DNA of 64,000 bases, taken from NCBI RefSeq assembly GCF_039727615.1, contig NZ_CP152474.1:4774001-4838000 (forward strand), in the 5' to 3' direction. Positions 21,815 to 35,262 of this stretch are shown here, one piece after another; the first letter of the stretch is position 1; the number at the start of each line of letters is the position of its first letter. The translations under genes were made by a program, and so were the position numbers. This stretch comes from Leclercia sp. S52. Its GTDB lineage: Bacteria > Pseudomonadota > Gammaproteobacteria > Enterobacterales > Enterobacteriaceae. Below the pieces are notes generated by a model. The model ran no database searches and was not told the origin of the DNA. It saw only the letters and a list, made by a program, of their open reading frames with translations.

Positions 21815-22030
21815 TTACTTAGAAGAGCCCGGGATGCTGAAACGCTTGTTGAAGCGGTCAACACGGCCACCGGTTGCAACGTCACGCTGCTTACCAGTGT
21901 AGAACGGGTGGCACTGGCCGCACACGTCCAGGTTCAGATCGTGGCCCACGGTAGAGCGGATCTGGATAGAGTTACCGCAAGAGCAGTTTGCAGTAATCAT
22001 TTCGTATTTAGGATGGATATCTTTTTTCAT
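21815..22030 (-). CDS. rpmE: RpmE, 50S ribosomal protein L31 (zinc-binding type)
   Basis: Protein of the large ribosomal subunit at the subunit interface. It has 71 residues. It begins [20 protein letters not shown] and contains the four cysteines of the zinc-binding C+ form (CSCGN around 16-18 and [12 protein letters not shown] around 37-40), the form expected in zinc-replete growth. It ends [13 protein letters not shown]. About 200 bases separate it from priA on the opposite strand; this gap holds both promoters and the rpmE leader, which in E. coli takes part in autoregulation by L31. Confidence 0.98.
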   Translation of the reverse strand: MKKDIHPKYEMITANCSCGNSIQIRSTVGHDLNLDVCGQCHPFYTGKQRDVATGGRVDRFNKRFSIPGSSK

Positions 22031-22169
22031 GGGGAGAACCTCAGTTAAGGCCGCGTCGCTCTTCCAGCCCTAACGCCAGACACCACGCGATGTTGAATGT
22101 AAGTTCTTTGATGCAAAGTGCACCAAAGGCGGCGAATCATACAGAATTTAACCAGGGTATGCAAACTGA

Positions 22170-24428
<2,259 letters not shown>

Positions 24429-24562
24429 AAAATGGTGGGAGGCGGATCGAAAAATTCAACATGCCTCACACTTTTTATGAAAATTCTGTAACCGCTTCCA
24501 TTCGCAATCTGATAAAACTGACTCAGTCAGAAAAGCGGTGATACGCCGGCGAGGAGAAGAGG

Positions 24563-25588
24563 TTGAAGTCCAGGAAAGAGGTTGCCTCGGCGACCATGAA
24601 AGATGTTGCCCTGAAAGCAAAAGTCTCAACGGCAACGGTATCCCGAGCCTTAATGAATCCCGATAAAGTCTCTCAGACCACACGTAATCGTGTTGAGCAG
24701 GCTGCGCTGGAGGTCGGTTATCTGCCTCAGGCGATGGGACGTAACGTCAAACGTAACGAATCCCGCACCATCCTGGTCATTGTGCCCGACATCTGCGATC
24801 CCTTTTTCAGCGAAATCATCCGCGGCATCGAAGTGACCGCCGCGGCTCAGGGCTACCTGGTGCTGATTGGCGACTGCGCCCACCAGAATCAGCAGGAAAA
24901 AACCTTCATCGATCTGATTATTACCAAGCAGATCGACGGCATGCTGCTGCTCGGTTCACGCCTGCCCTTCGATGCCAGCATTGAAGAGCAGCGCAACCTG
25001 CCGCCGATGGTGATGGCCAACGAGTTCGCTCCTGAGCTGGAACTGCCTACCGTTCACATCGATAACCTCACCGCTGCCTTCAACGCCGTGAACTATCTGC
25101 AGGAGCTGGGCCATAAACGCATCGGCTGTATCGCCGGGCCGGAAGAGATGCCGCTGTGTCATTATCGCCTGCAGGGTTACGTTCAGGCGCTGCGCCGCAC
25201 CGGGGCGACGGTGGATCCGCACTACATTGCCCGGGGCGATTTTACCTACGCCGCAGGCGGGCTGGCGCTGGAAAAACTGCTCTCGCTGCCACAGCCGCCG
25301 ACCGCGGTGTTCTGCCACAGCGACGTGATGGCGCTGGGCGCGCTCTCGTATGCCAAGCGCCGCGGCCTGAACGTGCCGAAAGATCTCTCCATCATTGGCT
25401 TCGATAACATTTCCCTGTCTGAGTTTTGCGATCCGCCGCTCACGACCGTGGCGCAGCCCCGCTATGACATTGGCCGGGAAGCGATGCTGTTATTGCTGGA
25501 TCAACTGAACGGCCAGACGGTCAGCAGCGGCTCCCGTTTACTGGACTGTGAATTGATTGTTCGCGGTTCAACCCAGGCGCTAACGTAA
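24563..25588 (+). CDS. cytR: CytR, LacI-family nucleoside regulator
   Basis: Represses nucleoside uptake and catabolism genes (deo, udp, nupG, cdd) together with CRP; induced by cytidine. It has 341 residues, the E. coli length. It starts with TTG at 24563 behind a strong GAGGAGAAGAGG ribosome site, an unusual but family-consistent start; the ATG at codon 12 (MKDVALKAKVSTATVSRAL) would remove residues and lacks a good site. The LacI helix-turn-helix spans 12-35, the hinge is near 60, and the periplasmic-binding-protein-like domain follows. The 134-base upstream region is AT-rich. Confidence 0.97.
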   Translation: MKSRKEVASATMKDVALKAKVSTATVSRALMNPDKVSQTTRNRVEQAALEVGYLPQAMGRNVKRNESRTILVIVPDICDPFFSEIIRGIEVTAAAQGYLVLIGDCAHQNQQEKTFIDLIITKQIDGMLLLGSRLPFDASIEEQRNLPPMVMANEFAPELELPTVHIDNLTAAFNAVNYLQELGHKRIGCIAGPEEMPLCHYRLQGYVQALRRTGATVDPHYIARGDFTYAAGGLALEKLLSLPQPPTAVFCHSDVMALGALSYAKRRGLNVPKDLSIIGFDNISLSEFCDPPLTTVAQPRYDIGREAMLLLLDQLNGQTVSSGSRLLDCELIVRGSTQALT

Positions 25589-25681
25589 AGCCGCCGCCTT
25601 TCAGACTTCCTCATCTGGTCAAAGGCCCGTCGCTTAAGTAACATGACGGGCTGACAAACGAAAAAATACAGCGAAACGATA

Positions 25682-26675
25682 GTGGCACAACGAGATTATG
25701 TACGTCGCGGCCAGCCGGCACCTTCGCGACGCAAAAAGAGTAGCTCACGGAAACCGCAACGCAGCATGCCTGCGGTCTCGCCTGCCATGGTCGCGATTGC
25801 GGCGGCGGTACTGGTGGCATTCATCGGCGGCCTCTGGTTCATTACGCACCATAAAAAAGAAGAAGCAGAAGCGCTGCAGGGCAATAAAGTTGTCGGCAAT
25901 GGCTTACCCCCCGAAACCGGAAGAGCGCTGGCGCTATATTAAAGAGCTTGAGAGCCGCCAGCCGGGCGTCCGTGCGCCGACAGAACCTTCTGCCGGTGGC
26001 GAGGTGGTGGATCCTACCCAGTTAACCAACGAACAGCGTCAGCTGCTGGCTCAGATGCAGGCCGATATGCGCCAGCAGCCTACCCAGCTCAACGAAGTGC
26101 CGTGGAATGAGCAGACGGCAGCGCAGCGCCAGCAAACGCTGCAGCGTCAACGCCAGGCGCAGCAACAGATTCAGCAGCAACAGCAACAACAGCAGTGGGC
26201 GCAGAGCCAGACGGTACAGCAGCCGAAAGCGCAGACGCGCGTAGCGGAACAGCCGTATCAGCAACCGCGTACGGCACAGACGCAACCGGTTCAGCAGCCT
26301 AAAGCGCAGCCGACTAAACAAAATCAGCCGTATCAGGATCTGCTGCAGACCCCGGCGCATACTACTGCCCAGGCACCAAAAACGCAGCAGGCCGCGCCGA
26401 TCACCAAAGAGACCGAGGCGCCAAAGCAGACGGCTGAGAAGAAAGACGAGCGCCGCTGGATGGTGCAGTGCGGCTCCTTTAAAGGCGCAGAGCAGGCAGA
26501 AACCGTGCGTGCGCAGCTGGCTTTCGAAGGCTTTGATTCACGCATCACCACCAACAACGGCTGGAATCGCGTGGTGATTGGCCCGGTGAAAGGTAAAGAC
26601 AATGCCGATGGCACCATCTCTCGTCTGAAGATGGCAGGTCACACAAACTGCATTCGACTCGCTTCCGGGGGTTGA
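25682..26675 (+). CDS. ftsN: FtsN, cell division activator (apparent frameshift)
   Basis: Late division protein that triggers septal peptidoglycan synthesis. It starts with GTG at 25682 (AQRDYVRRGQPAPSRRKK), with a cytoplasmic tail, a single membrane helix near 34-54, then a periplasmic part. After VGNGLPP the frame breaks at six C (25907-25912); with five it reads PKPEERWRYIKELESRQPG and continues through a glutamine-rich linker to the C-terminal SPOR domain (RRWMVQCGSFKGAEQAETV ... HTNCIRLASGG). The corrected length is 330 residues. ftsN is essential in E. coli and the break would remove its essential periplasmic helix, which argues strongly for a sequence error. Confidence 0.92.
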
Positions 26676-26698
26676 AACCCCCAAAATCCCCCCCATCT
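26672..26698 (+). promoter_or_regulatory. Heat-shock (sigma-32) promoter of hslVU
   Basis: TTGAAA at 26672-26677 and CCCCATCT at 26691-26698, 13 bases apart, match the sigma-32 pattern (CTTGAAA and CCCCATNT). The -35 overlaps the ftsN stop codon. The E. coli hslVU promoter has the same layout. The run before the -10 is seven C long and may itself be inflated. Confidence 0.8.
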
Positions 26699-26710
26699 AT
26701 CATTCTATTC

Positions 26711-26735
26711 AGCCCTGAGCACAGGCTCAGGGCTT
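26711..26735 (+). promoter_or_regulatory. Stem-loop in the hslVU 5' leader
   Basis: AGCCCTGAG-cacagg-CTCAGGGCTT lies between the heat-shock promoter and the hslV start, so it forms in the hslVU leader. No T run follows, so it is not a good terminator. A leader hairpin reported to stabilise the message in E. coli is the likely equivalent. Confidence 0.6.
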
Positions 26736-26769
26736 CTGTTTCCCGATTCTGTAACCAGGGGGTCTGCTC

Positions 26770-27300
26770 GTGACAACAATAGTAAGTGTACGCCGTAACG
26801 GCCAGGTGGTAATTGCCGGTGATGGCCAGGCCACGCTGGGTAATACCGTCATGAAAGGCAACGTGAAAAAAGTGCGTCGTCTGTATAACGACAAAGTGAT
26901 CGCCGGTTTTGCAGGCGGTACCGCTGACGCCTTCACGCTGTTTGAACTGTTTGAACGCAAACTGGAAATGCATCAGGGCCATCTGGTGAAAGCCGCCGTT
27001 GAGCTGGCGAAAGACTGGCGTACCGACCGCATGCTGCGCAAGCTCGAAGCGCTGCTGGCGGTAGCCGATGAAAATGCCTCACTGATCATCACCGGTAACG
27101 GTGACGTGGTGCAGCCAGAAAACGACCTGATTGCTATCGGTTCCGGCGGCCCGTACGCCCAGGCCGCCGCCCGCGCGCTGTTGGAGAACTCCGACCTGGG
27201 CGCGCGCGATATCGCTGTGAAAGCGTTGGATATTGCAGGTGATATCTGCATCTATACCAACCACTTCCACACCATCGAAGAATTGCCGTCTAAGGCGTAA
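26770..27300 (+). CDS. hslV: HslV, peptidase subunit of the HslUV protease
   Basis: N-terminal nucleophile threonine peptidase that forms the dodecameric core of the proteasome-like HslUV protease. It has 176 residues, the usual length. It starts with GTG at 26770. After loss of Met the protein begins [19 protein letters not shown], exposing the catalytic threonine, with the conserved Lys in [25 protein letters not shown] is the sodium-binding and packing region. Nine bases before hslU, in a heat-shock operon. Confidence 0.98.
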   Translation: MTTIVSVRRNGQVVIAGDGQATLGNTVMKGNVKKVRRLYNDKVIAGFAGGTADAFTLFELFERKLEMHQGHLVKAAVELAKDWRTDRMLRKLEALLAVADENASLIITGNGDVVQPENDLIAIGSGGPYAQAAARALLENSDLGARDIAVKALDIAGDICIYTNHFHTIEELPSKA

Positions 27301-27309
27301 GGATTTCTC

Positions 27310-28641
27310 ATGTCTGAAATGACCCCACGCGAAATTGTCAGCGAACTGAACAAACACATTATTGGCCAGGATAACGCCAAGCGTTCCGTGGCGATCGCCC
27401 TGCGTAACCGCTGGCGTCGTATGCAGCTGGATGAAGTGCTGCGCCATGAAGTGACGCCAAAAAACATTCTGATGATCGGCCCAACCGGTGTCGGTAAAAC
27501 CGAGATCGCCCGTCGTCTGGCCAAACTGGCGAACGCGCCATTTATCAAAGTGGAAGCAACCAAGTTCACCGAAGTGGGCTATGTCGGGAAAGAAGTGGAC
27601 TCAATCATCCGCGATCTGACCGATTCTGCGATCAAAATGGTGCGCGTCCAGTCTATCGAGAAAAACCGCTATCGCGCCGAAGAGATGGCGGAAGAGCGCG
27701 TGCTGGACGTGCTGATCCCACCGGCGAAAAACAACTGGGGCCAGGCAGAACAACCTGCTGAGCCGTCTGCTGCACGCCAGGCATTCCGCAAAAAACTGCG
27801 TGAAGGCCAGCTGGATGACAAAGAGATTGAGATCGATCTCGCCGCCGCGCCTATGGGCGTGGAGATCATGTCCCCTCCAGGCATGGAAGAGATGACCAGC
27901 CAGCTGCAGTCCATGTTCCAGAACCTGGGCGGGCAAAAGCAGAAGCCGCGTAAGCTGAAAATCAAAGACGCGATGAAGCTGCTGATCGAAGAAGAAGCGG
28001 CCAAACTGGTGAACCCGGAAGAGCTGAAGCAGGACGCAATCGACGCGGTTGAACAGCACGGCATCGTGTTTATCGATGAGATCGATAAAATCTGTAAGCG
28101 CGGTGAGTCCAACGGTCCGGATGTCTCCCGTGAGGGCGTACAGCGCGACCTGCTGCCGCTGGTTGAAGGCTGCACCGTCTCCACCAAGCACGGCATGGTG
28201 AAAACCGACCACATCCTGTTTATCGCCTCTGGCGCATTCCAGGTGGCTAAGCCGTCGGATCTGATCCCCGAGCTGCAGGGTCGTCTGCCGATTCGTGTTG
28301 AGCTGCAGGCGCTGACTACCGAAGACTTCGAGCGCATCCTGACCGAGCCGAACGCCTCTGTCACCGTGCAGTACAAAGCGCTGATGGCGACCGAAGGCGT
28401 GAACATTGAGTTCACCGAAGACGGTATCAAGCGTATCGCCCAGGCGGCATGGCAGGTTAACGAAACCACCGAAAACATCGGTGCGCGTCGTCTGCACACC
28501 GTACTGGAACGCCTGATGGAAGACATCTCTTATGATGCGAGCGACCTGAATGGTCAAAGCATTACCATCGATGCCGATTATGTGAGTAAGCATCTTGATG
28601 CTTTAGTAGCAGATGAAGATCTGAGCCGTTTTATCTTATAA
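27310..28641 (+). CDS. hslU: HslU, ATPase subunit of the HslUV protease
   Basis: Hexameric AAA+ unfoldase that feeds HslV; substrates in E. coli include SulA and RpoH. It has 443 residues, as in E. coli. Walker [10 protein letters not shown] is at 57-65, the pore motif GYVG near 90-93, an insertion (I) domain from about 110 to 240, Walker [11 protein letters not shown] near 251-260, and sensor 2 [11 protein letters not shown] near 390. The C-terminal tail [10 protein letters not shown] inserts into HslV. A terminator follows directly. Confidence 0.99.
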   Translation: MSEMTPREIVSELNKHIIGQDNAKRSVAIALRNRWRRMQLDEVLRHEVTPKNILMIGPTGVGKTEIARRLAKLANAPFIKVEATKFTEVGYVGKEVDSIIRDLTDSAIKMVRVQSIEKNRYRAEEMAEERVLDVLIPPAKNNWGQAEQPAEPSAARQAFRKKLREGQLDDKEIEIDLAAAPMGVEIMSPPGMEEMTSQLQSMFQNLGGQKQKPRKLKIKDAMKLLIEEEAAKLVNPEELKQDAIDAVEQHGIVFIDEIDKICKRGESNGPDVSREGVQRDLLPLVEGCTVSTKHGMVKTDHILFIASGAFQVAKPSDLIPELQGRLPIRVELQALTTEDFERILTEPNASVTVQYKALMATEGVNIEFTEDGIKRIAQAAWQVNETTENIGARRLHTVLERLMEDISYDASDLNGQSITIDADYVSKHLDALVADEDLSRFIL

Positions 28642-28670
28642 TCGCGGTCATTGCATTTTCATCACTGATG

Positions 28671-28696
28671 ATGGGGCTGAAAAGCCCCATTTTTAT
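28671..28696 (+). terminator. hslVU terminator
   Basis: ATGGGGCT-gaaa-AGCCCCAT followed by a T-rich tract, about 30 bases after the hslU stop and just before menA. Confidence 0.85.
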
Positions 28697-28710
28697 TGGC
28701 TAAACATCCT

Positions 28711-29632
28711 ATGACTAAAATCAGCCGTACGCGTGCCTGGCTGGAAAGCCTGCGTCCTAAAACCCTTCCTCTCGCCTTCGCCGCCATTGTGGTGGGCACG
28801 GCTCTTGCCTGGTGGCAAGGACATTTCGACCCCCCTGGTGGCTGCGCTGGCGCTGATCACCGCCGGGCTCCTGCAAATCCTCTCTAATCTGGCGAACGAC
28901 TATGGCGATGCCGTGAAGGGCAGCGATAAGCCAGACCGTATCGGGCCACTGCGCGGGATGCAGAAAGGGGTGATCACCCAGGCGCAGATGAAGCGGGCGC
29001 TGATTATCACCGTCGTGCTGATTTGTCTTTCCGGGATTGCGCTGGTGCTGGTGGCCTGTAAAACCCCGGCGGATGCGGTTGGCTTCCTCGTGCTCGGTCT
29101 GCTGGCGATTGTTGCGGCGATCACCTATACCGTCGGCACCCGACCTTACGGATACATCGGGCTGGGTGATATTTCGGTGCTGGTGTTCTTCGGCTGGCTG
29201 AGCGTGATGGGCAGCTGGTATCTGCAGGCGCATACCCTGATCCCTGCCCTGTTCCTGCCGGCCACCGCCTGCGGCATGCTGGCGACGGCGGTGCTCAATA
29301 TTAACAATCTGCGCGATATCGACAGCGATCGGCTGAACGGGAAAAATACCCTGGCGGTGCGTCTGGGGCCGGTGAATGCGCGCCGCTACCATGCCTGCCT
29401 GCTGATGGGCGCCCTGCTCTGCCTGGCGCTGTTTAACCTGCTTTCCCTGCACAGTATCTGGGGCTGGCTGTTTGTGCTCGCCACGCCGCTGCTGGTCAAA
29501 CAGGCGCGTTACGTCATCTGTGAGCAGAACGCCTCGGCGATGCCGCCAATGCTGGAACGCACGGTAAAAGGTGCGCTGCTCACTAACCTGTTGTTCGTGG
29601 TCGGAATTGTGCTTAGCCAGACGCTAAGTTAG
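28711..29632 (+). CDS. menA: MenA, 1,4-dihydroxy-2-naphthoate octaprenyltransferase (apparent frameshift)
   Basis: Integral membrane prenyltransferase of the UbiA family that makes demethylmenaquinone. The N-terminal part, MTKISRTRAWLESLRPKTLP, starts at 28711. The frame breaks after HFDP at six C (28830-28835); five would read FDPLVAALALITAGLLQI and carry on to 29632, about 306 residues (E. coli 308). The Mg-diphosphate motifs NLANDYGDAVKGSDKPDR and NNLRDIDSDRLNGKNTLAVR, and eight or nine membrane segments, are in the second frame. Loss would abolish menaquinone and anaerobic respiration. Confidence 0.92.
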
Positions 29633-29724
29633 CTGACAAATATCAATTAACAATTGATGATTTTGCCAACAATGCAATTCGCGCGATATACTGAAATCAC
29701 TCGCAGCAACTGAACCTTAAGCCT

Positions 29725-30210
29725 ATGAAATACGATACCTCTGAGCTTTGTGACATCTACCAGGAAGATGTTAACGTCGTAGAACCGCTGTTTTCCAACT
29801 TTGGGGGGCGGTCGTCGTTTGGCGGACAGATCATCACGGTGAAATGTTTTGAGGACAACGGGTTGCTGTACGATCTGTTCGAACAGAACGGCCGTGGTCG
29901 CATTCTGCTGATCGACGGCGGCGGCTCCGTGCGTCGCGCACTAATCGATGCAGAACTTGCCCGTCTCGCCACGCAAAACGAGTGGGAAGGCATTGTGGTG
30001 TATGGCGCGGTGCGTCAGGTGGATGACCTCGAAGAGCTGGACATCGGCATTCAGGCGATTGCCGCTATTCCGGTAGGAGCCGCAGGTGATGGCATTGGCG
30101 AAAGCGACGTGCGCGTCAATTTCGGCGGGGTGACGTTCTTCTCCGGCGACCATCTGTATGCCGATAATACCGGCATTATCCTGTCGGAAGATCCGCTGGA
30201 TATCGAGTAA
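29725..30210 (+). CDS. rraA: RraA, regulator of RNase E activity
   Basis: Trimeric protein that binds the C-terminal scaffold of RNase E and the helicases of the degradosome, inhibiting mRNA decay. It has 161 residues, as in E. coli. Contains [31 protein letters not shown] and [20 protein letters not shown], the RraA/MenG fold. It was once called menG, but methyltransferase activity is not supported. A run of six G at 29803-29808 is in frame here. It has its own 92-base upstream region and is followed by a REP unit. Confidence 0.98.
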   Translation: MKYDTSELCDIYQEDVNVVEPLFSNFGGRSSFGGQIITVKCFEDNGLLYDLFEQNGRGRILLIDGGGSVRRALIDAELARLATQNEWEGIVVYGAVRQVDDLEELDIGIQAIAAIPVGAAGDGIGESDVRVNFGGVTFFSGDHLYADNTGIILSEDPLDIE

Positions 30211-30216
30211 TAAAAA

Positions 30217-30248
30217 AGCCGGGTGGCGGCTTCGCCTTACCCGGCCTA
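30217..30248. repeat. Single REP unit after rraA
   Basis: GCCGGGTGGCGGCTTCGCCTTACCCGGCC, a self-complementary hairpin between convergent rraA and zapB. It may serve as the rraA transcript end. Confidence 0.88.
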
Positions 30249-30291
30249 CAAATTCCCTTCCATGCCGCTACGACGTGAAAGATGACGGGAA

Positions 30292-30531
30292 TTAAACCTC
30301 TTCCATGCGTCCCAGCAGGGCATGCAGACGATCCTGCCAGCCGTTCTGCTGTTCGCGCAGATGGTGGTTTTCACGCTCCAGCTCTTCGCGACCGTGCTGG
30401 GCAGTCTGAATTTCCTGCGACAGCGCGTTGTTTTTTTCTTTCAGCTCTTCGATTTCCATCTGCAGCAGGGTGATGGTATCAATCGCCTGCTGTACTTTCG
30501 ATTCCAGTTTCTCAAACACTTCTAACGACAT
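30292..30531 (-). CDS. zapB: ZapB, coiled-coil cell division factor
   Basis: Small cytoplasmic coiled-coil protein that stabilises the Z ring through ZapA and links it to MatP. The ATG at 30531 ([20 protein letters not shown]) gives 79 residues, two fewer than E. coli, which starts MTMSLEV. Nearly the whole sequence is heptad coiled coil, ending LLGRMEEV. Upstream in-frame codons reaching 30657 have no conserved sequence and are rejected. Confidence 0.96.
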   Translation of the reverse strand: MSLEVFEKLESKVQQAIDTITLLQMEIEELKEKNNALSQEIQTAQHGREELERENHHLREQQNGWQDRLHALLGRMEEV

Positions 30532-30924
30532 AATGCTACCTCTCCTGAATTTGCAAGGCGACGCTTGACGTAAACGCGCACAACACCTGGTGTCGATTGT
30601 ATGGAGCCCCGCCCTCCCTGTCCAGCGGCAGACCGCGCAGATTGCGGTTTGCAACACTTTTCAGTCTCCTCCTGGTGCGTTCGCATCATATACCCCTAAA
30701 TTGTTAACACTTTAGTTAATGGAATGCTTCAGCCCACCCGGTCGTATAAACGCTAACGCACACTTCATGGCGCGTTATCGCTCATTTTGTTGACGCGGCA
30801 CACACATTTTAATTTCGATATTTCTCGTTTTTGCTCGTTAACGATAAATTAACACTGTATCTACAGGACATCGTGACGAACGGCGCGATGACAATAACCA
30901 TTAATTTTCTGTCAGGATCCGATT
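30532..30924. promoter_or_regulatory. zapB-glpF intergenic region with GlpR-like operators
   Basis: This 393-base gap between divergent genes has no credible ORF. Near the glpF side, TTGCTCGTTAACGATAAA with the palindrome TCGTTAACGA at 30835-30844, and AATTTCGATATTTCTCGTTT at 30811-30830, resemble the GlpR operator (half-sites TGTTCG and CGAACA). Repression by GlpR and activation by CRP are known for glpFK in E. coli. The zapB-proximal 150 bases should hold the zapB promoter, but I see no distinctive element there. Confidence 0.55.
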
Positions 30925-31770
30925 ATGAGTGAAACATCAACCTTGAAAGGCCAATGCATTGCAGAGTTCCTGGGTACTGGGTTGTTGATTTTCTTTGGTG
31001 TAGGGTGCGTAGCGGCGCTGAAAGTCGCGGGTGCCAGCTTCGGTCAGTGGGAAATCAGCGTGATCTGGGGTCTGGGCGTGGCGATGGCCATCTACCTGAC
31101 GGCGGGTGTTTCAGGTGCCCATCTTAACCCTGCGGTGACCATCGCGCTGTGGCTGTTTGCCTGCTTTGATAAACGCAAGGTTGTGCCCTTTATTGTGGCG
31201 CAGTTTGCCGGTGCCTTTTGCGCAGCAGCGTTAGTTTACGGGCTCTATTACAATTTGTTTATCGACTTTGAGCAGACGCATCACATGGTACGTGGCAGCA
31301 CCGAGAGCCTTGAGCTGGCGGGTATCTTCTCCACCTATCCAAACCCGCACATTAACTTTGTGCAGGCCTTCGCAGTGGAGATGGTGATTACCGCCATCCT
31401 GATGGGTACTATCCTGGCGCTGACCGATGATGGTAACGGTATTCCACGCGGCCCGCTGGCGCCGCTGCTGATTGGCCTGCTGATTGCGGTGATCGGCGCT
31501 TCCATGGGACCGCTGACGGGCTTCGCCATGAACCCGGCGCGTGACATCGGACCGAAAGCCTTCGCCTTTATTGCTGGCTGGGGCGACGTTGCCTTCACCG
31601 GCGGCAAAGATATTCCTTACTTCCTGGTGCCGCTGTTCGGCCCCATTGTAGGTGCTGCGCTGGGTGCATTCGGCTATCGTAAGCTGATTGGCCGCCACCT
31701 GCCGTGCGACACCTGTGTCACAGAGGAGAAGGACGCCGCCTCTGCCACACAACAAAACGCTTCGCTGTAA
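30925..31770 (+). CDS. glpF: GlpF, glycerol facilitator
   Basis: Aquaglyceroporin of the inner membrane that lets glycerol in by facilitated diffusion. It has 281 residues, as in E. coli. Six membrane segments plus two half-helices carrying the NPA motifs, SGAHLNPAVTI with NPA at 68-70 and GFAMNPARDIG near 203-205; the Arg of the selectivity filter follows the second NPA. The AspArg after the second NPA marks a glyceroporin rather than a water channel. First gene of glpFKX, 21 bases before glpK. Confidence 0.99.
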   Translation: MSETSTLKGQCIAEFLGTGLLIFFGVGCVAALKVAGASFGQWEISVIWGLGVAMAIYLTAGVSGAHLNPAVTIALWLFACFDKRKVVPFIVAQFAGAFCAAALVYGLYYNLFIDFEQTHHMVRGSTESLELAGIFSTYPNPHINFVQAFAVEMVITAILMGTILALTDDGNGIPRGPLAPLLIGLLIAVIGASMGPLTGFAMNPARDIGPKAFAFIAGWGDVAFTGGKDIPYFLVPLFGPIVGAALGAFGYRKLIGRHLPCDTCVTEEKDAASATQQNASL

Positions 31771-33303
<1,533 letters not shown>

Positions 33304-33315
33304 TCCACTCCATAT

Positions 33316-33352
33316 TCCCTCTCCCTGTGGGGAGAGGGTCTCCAGCCCGCAC
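33316..33352. repeat. CCCTCTCCC-type palindrome between glpK and glpX
   Basis: CCCTCTCC-ctgtg-GGGAGAGGG, then a short GCCCGCAC tail. It sits inside the presumed glpFKX unit, so it could set a processing or partial termination point between glpK and glpX. Confidence 0.65.
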
Positions 33353-33408
33353 CCCACCCCACTCTGTGATAAACTTCGTGCAATTCCTTTTGACCGCACG
33401 AGTACCCA

Positions 33409-34419
33409 ATGAAACGTGAACTTGCTATCGAATTTTCCCGCGTGACCGAAGCCGCCGCTCTGGCGGGCTACAAGTGGCTTGGCCGTGGCGACAAAAATAT
33501 CGCTGACGGTGCAGCCGTCCATGCCATGCGCATTATGCTTAACCAGGTCAACATCGACGGCACCATCGTGATTGGCGAAGGCGAAATCGACGAAGCGCCG
33601 ATGCTGTTTATCGGTGAGAAAGTCGGGACCGGCAATGGCGATGCGGTGGATATCGCCGTCGACCCGATTGAAGGCACCCGCATGACTGCAATGGGTCAGG
33701 CTAACGCCCTCGCCGTACTGGCCGTGGGCGACAAAGGTACTTTCCTCAACGCGCCTGATATGTATATGGAGAAGCTGATTGTCGGGCCGGGCGCCAAAGG
33801 GGTTATCGATCTCAACCTGCCGCTGGCGGACAACCTGCGCAACATCGCCGCCGCGCTCAATAAACCGCTGAGCGAACTGACGGTCACCATCCTGGCAAAA
33901 CCGCGTCACGATACCACCATCGCCCATATGCAGCAGCTGGGCGTGCGCGTCTTTGCCATCCCCGATGGCGACGTGGCGGCCTCTATCCTCACCTGCATGC
34001 CGGACAGTGAAGTGGATGTGCTGTACGGCATCGGCGGTGCGCCGGAAGGGGTGGTTTCTGCCGCGGTGATCCGCGCTCTCGACGGCGACATGCAGGGTCG
34101 TCTGCTGGCCCGTCACGAAGTGAAAGGCGACAGCGAAGAGAACCGCCGTATCGGTGAGCAGGAGCTGGCCCGCTGCGCCGCGATGGGTATTGAGGCCAAC
34201 ACCGTGCTGCGTCTGGATGATATGGCGCGCAACGATAACGTCATCTTCTCTGCCACCGGCATCACCAAAGGCGATCTGCTGGACGGCATCACCCGCAAAG
34301 GCAATATGGCTACCACCGAAACGCTGCTGATCCGCGGTAAATCACGCACCATTCGCCGCATCCAGTCGATTCACTATCTCGACCGCAAAGATCCGGACGT
34401 GCAGACCCACATTCTGTAA
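33409..34419 (+). CDS. glpX: GlpX, class II fructose-1,6-bisphosphatase
   Basis: Mn-dependent gluconeogenic phosphatase hydrolysing fructose 1,6-bisphosphate. It has 336 residues, as in E. coli. Metal-binding signatures of the class II family are GDKNIADGAAVHAMR near 27-41, IGEGEIDEAPML near 56-66 and VDPIEGTRM near 84-92. GIGGAPEGVVSAAVIRAL near 200 is also typical. It lies 105 bases after glpK, with a palindromic repeat in the gap. Confidence 0.98.
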   Translation: MKRELAIEFSRVTEAAALAGYKWLGRGDKNIADGAAVHAMRIMLNQVNIDGTIVIGEGEIDEAPMLFIGEKVGTGNGDAVDIAVDPIEGTRMTAMGQANALAVLAVGDKGTFLNAPDMYMEKLIVGPGAKGVIDLNLPLADNLRNIAAALNKPLSELTVTILAKPRHDTTIAHMQQLGVRVFAIPDGDVAASILTCMPDSEVDVLYGIGGAPEGVVSAAVIRALDGDMQGRLLARHEVKGDSEENRRIGEQELARCAAMGIEANTVLRLDDMARNDNVIFSATGITKGDLLDGITRKGNMATTETLLIRGKSRTIRRIQSIHYLDRKDPDVQTHIL

Positions 34420-34515
34420 AACCGTTTGATCAATTGAGCTTTCCGGCCCCCACGGGCTGGAAATCTCCCTCTCAGGTAAGGAAGATAGACCACGAGATCA
34501 GTACAGGAGAACATC

Positions 34516-35262
34516 ATGGCAGACTGGGTAACAGGTAAAGTCAAAAAGGTAGAGTTCTGGACCGATGCGCTATTTAGTCTCACCGTCAATGCGCCCATCC
34601 ATCCCTTCACGGCCGGGCAATTTGCCAAGCTGGGGCTGGAAATCGACGGTGAACGCGTGCAGCGCGCCTACTCCTATGTCAACGCGCCGGATAACCCGGA
34701 TCTCGAGTTCTATCTCGTCACCGTTCCCGATGGCAAACTCAGCCCACGCCTGGCGGCCCTCAAGCCTGGCGATGAGATCCAGATTGTCAGCGAAGCCGCT
34801 GGCTTCTTCGTGCTTGAGGAAGTTCCGGACTGTGACACCCTGTGGATGCTGGCGACCGGTACCGCCATCGGACCGTACCTGTCGATTCTGGAGTACGGGA
34901 AAGACCTGGAACGTTTTAAAAATATCGTGCTGGTACATGCCGCGCGCTATGCCGCTGACCTGAGCTATCTGCCGCAGATGCTTGAACTGCAGAAACGCTA
35001 CGAAGGGAAAGTGAAAGTTCAGACGGTAGTCAGTCGTGAAACGGTGGCGGGTTCACTGACCGGACGCGTGCCGGCCCTGATTGAAAGCGGTGAACTGGAA
35101 GCTGCCGTTGGCCTGCCGATGACGGCAGAGACCAGCCATGTGATGCTGTGCGGCAACCCGCAGATGGTGCGCGACACTCAACAGCTGCTGAAAGAGACCC
35201 GGCAGATGACCAAGCATTTACGCCGTCGTCCGGGCCATATGACCGCTGAACATTACTGGTAA
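34516..35262 (+). CDS. fpr: Fpr, ferredoxin/flavodoxin-NADP+ reductase
   Basis: FAD enzyme passing electrons from NADPH to flavodoxin or ferredoxin for activation of anaerobic radical enzymes and repair of iron-sulfur clusters. It has 248 residues, as in E. coli. The FAD-binding RAYSYVNAP is near 50-58, the NADP-binding GTAIGPYLSILEYG near 115-128, and it ends with the bacterial subtype tail MTAEHYW whose last aromatic stacks on FAD. In E. coli it is in the SoxRS regulon; I could not identify a soxbox by eye in the 96 bases upstream. Confidence 0.98.
   Translation: MADWVTGKVKKVEFWTDALFSLTVNAPIHPFTAGQFAKLGLEIDGERVQRAYSYVNAPDNPDLEFYLVTVPDGKLSPRLAALKPGDEIQIVSEAAGFFVLEEVPDCDTLWMLATGTAIGPYLSILEYGKDLERFKNIVLVHAARYAADLSYLPQMLELQKRYEGKVKVQTVVSRETVAGSLTGRVPALIESGELEAAVGLPMTAETSHVMLCGNPQMVRDTQQLLKETRQMTKHLRRRPGHMTAEHYW

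Noticed and set aside
26155..26340. CAG-rich repeat as a possible repeat array or CRISPR
   Set aside because: It is the glutamine-rich linker of FtsN, a known low-complexity region in this protein. No CRISPR-like spaced repeats were seen anywhere in the window.
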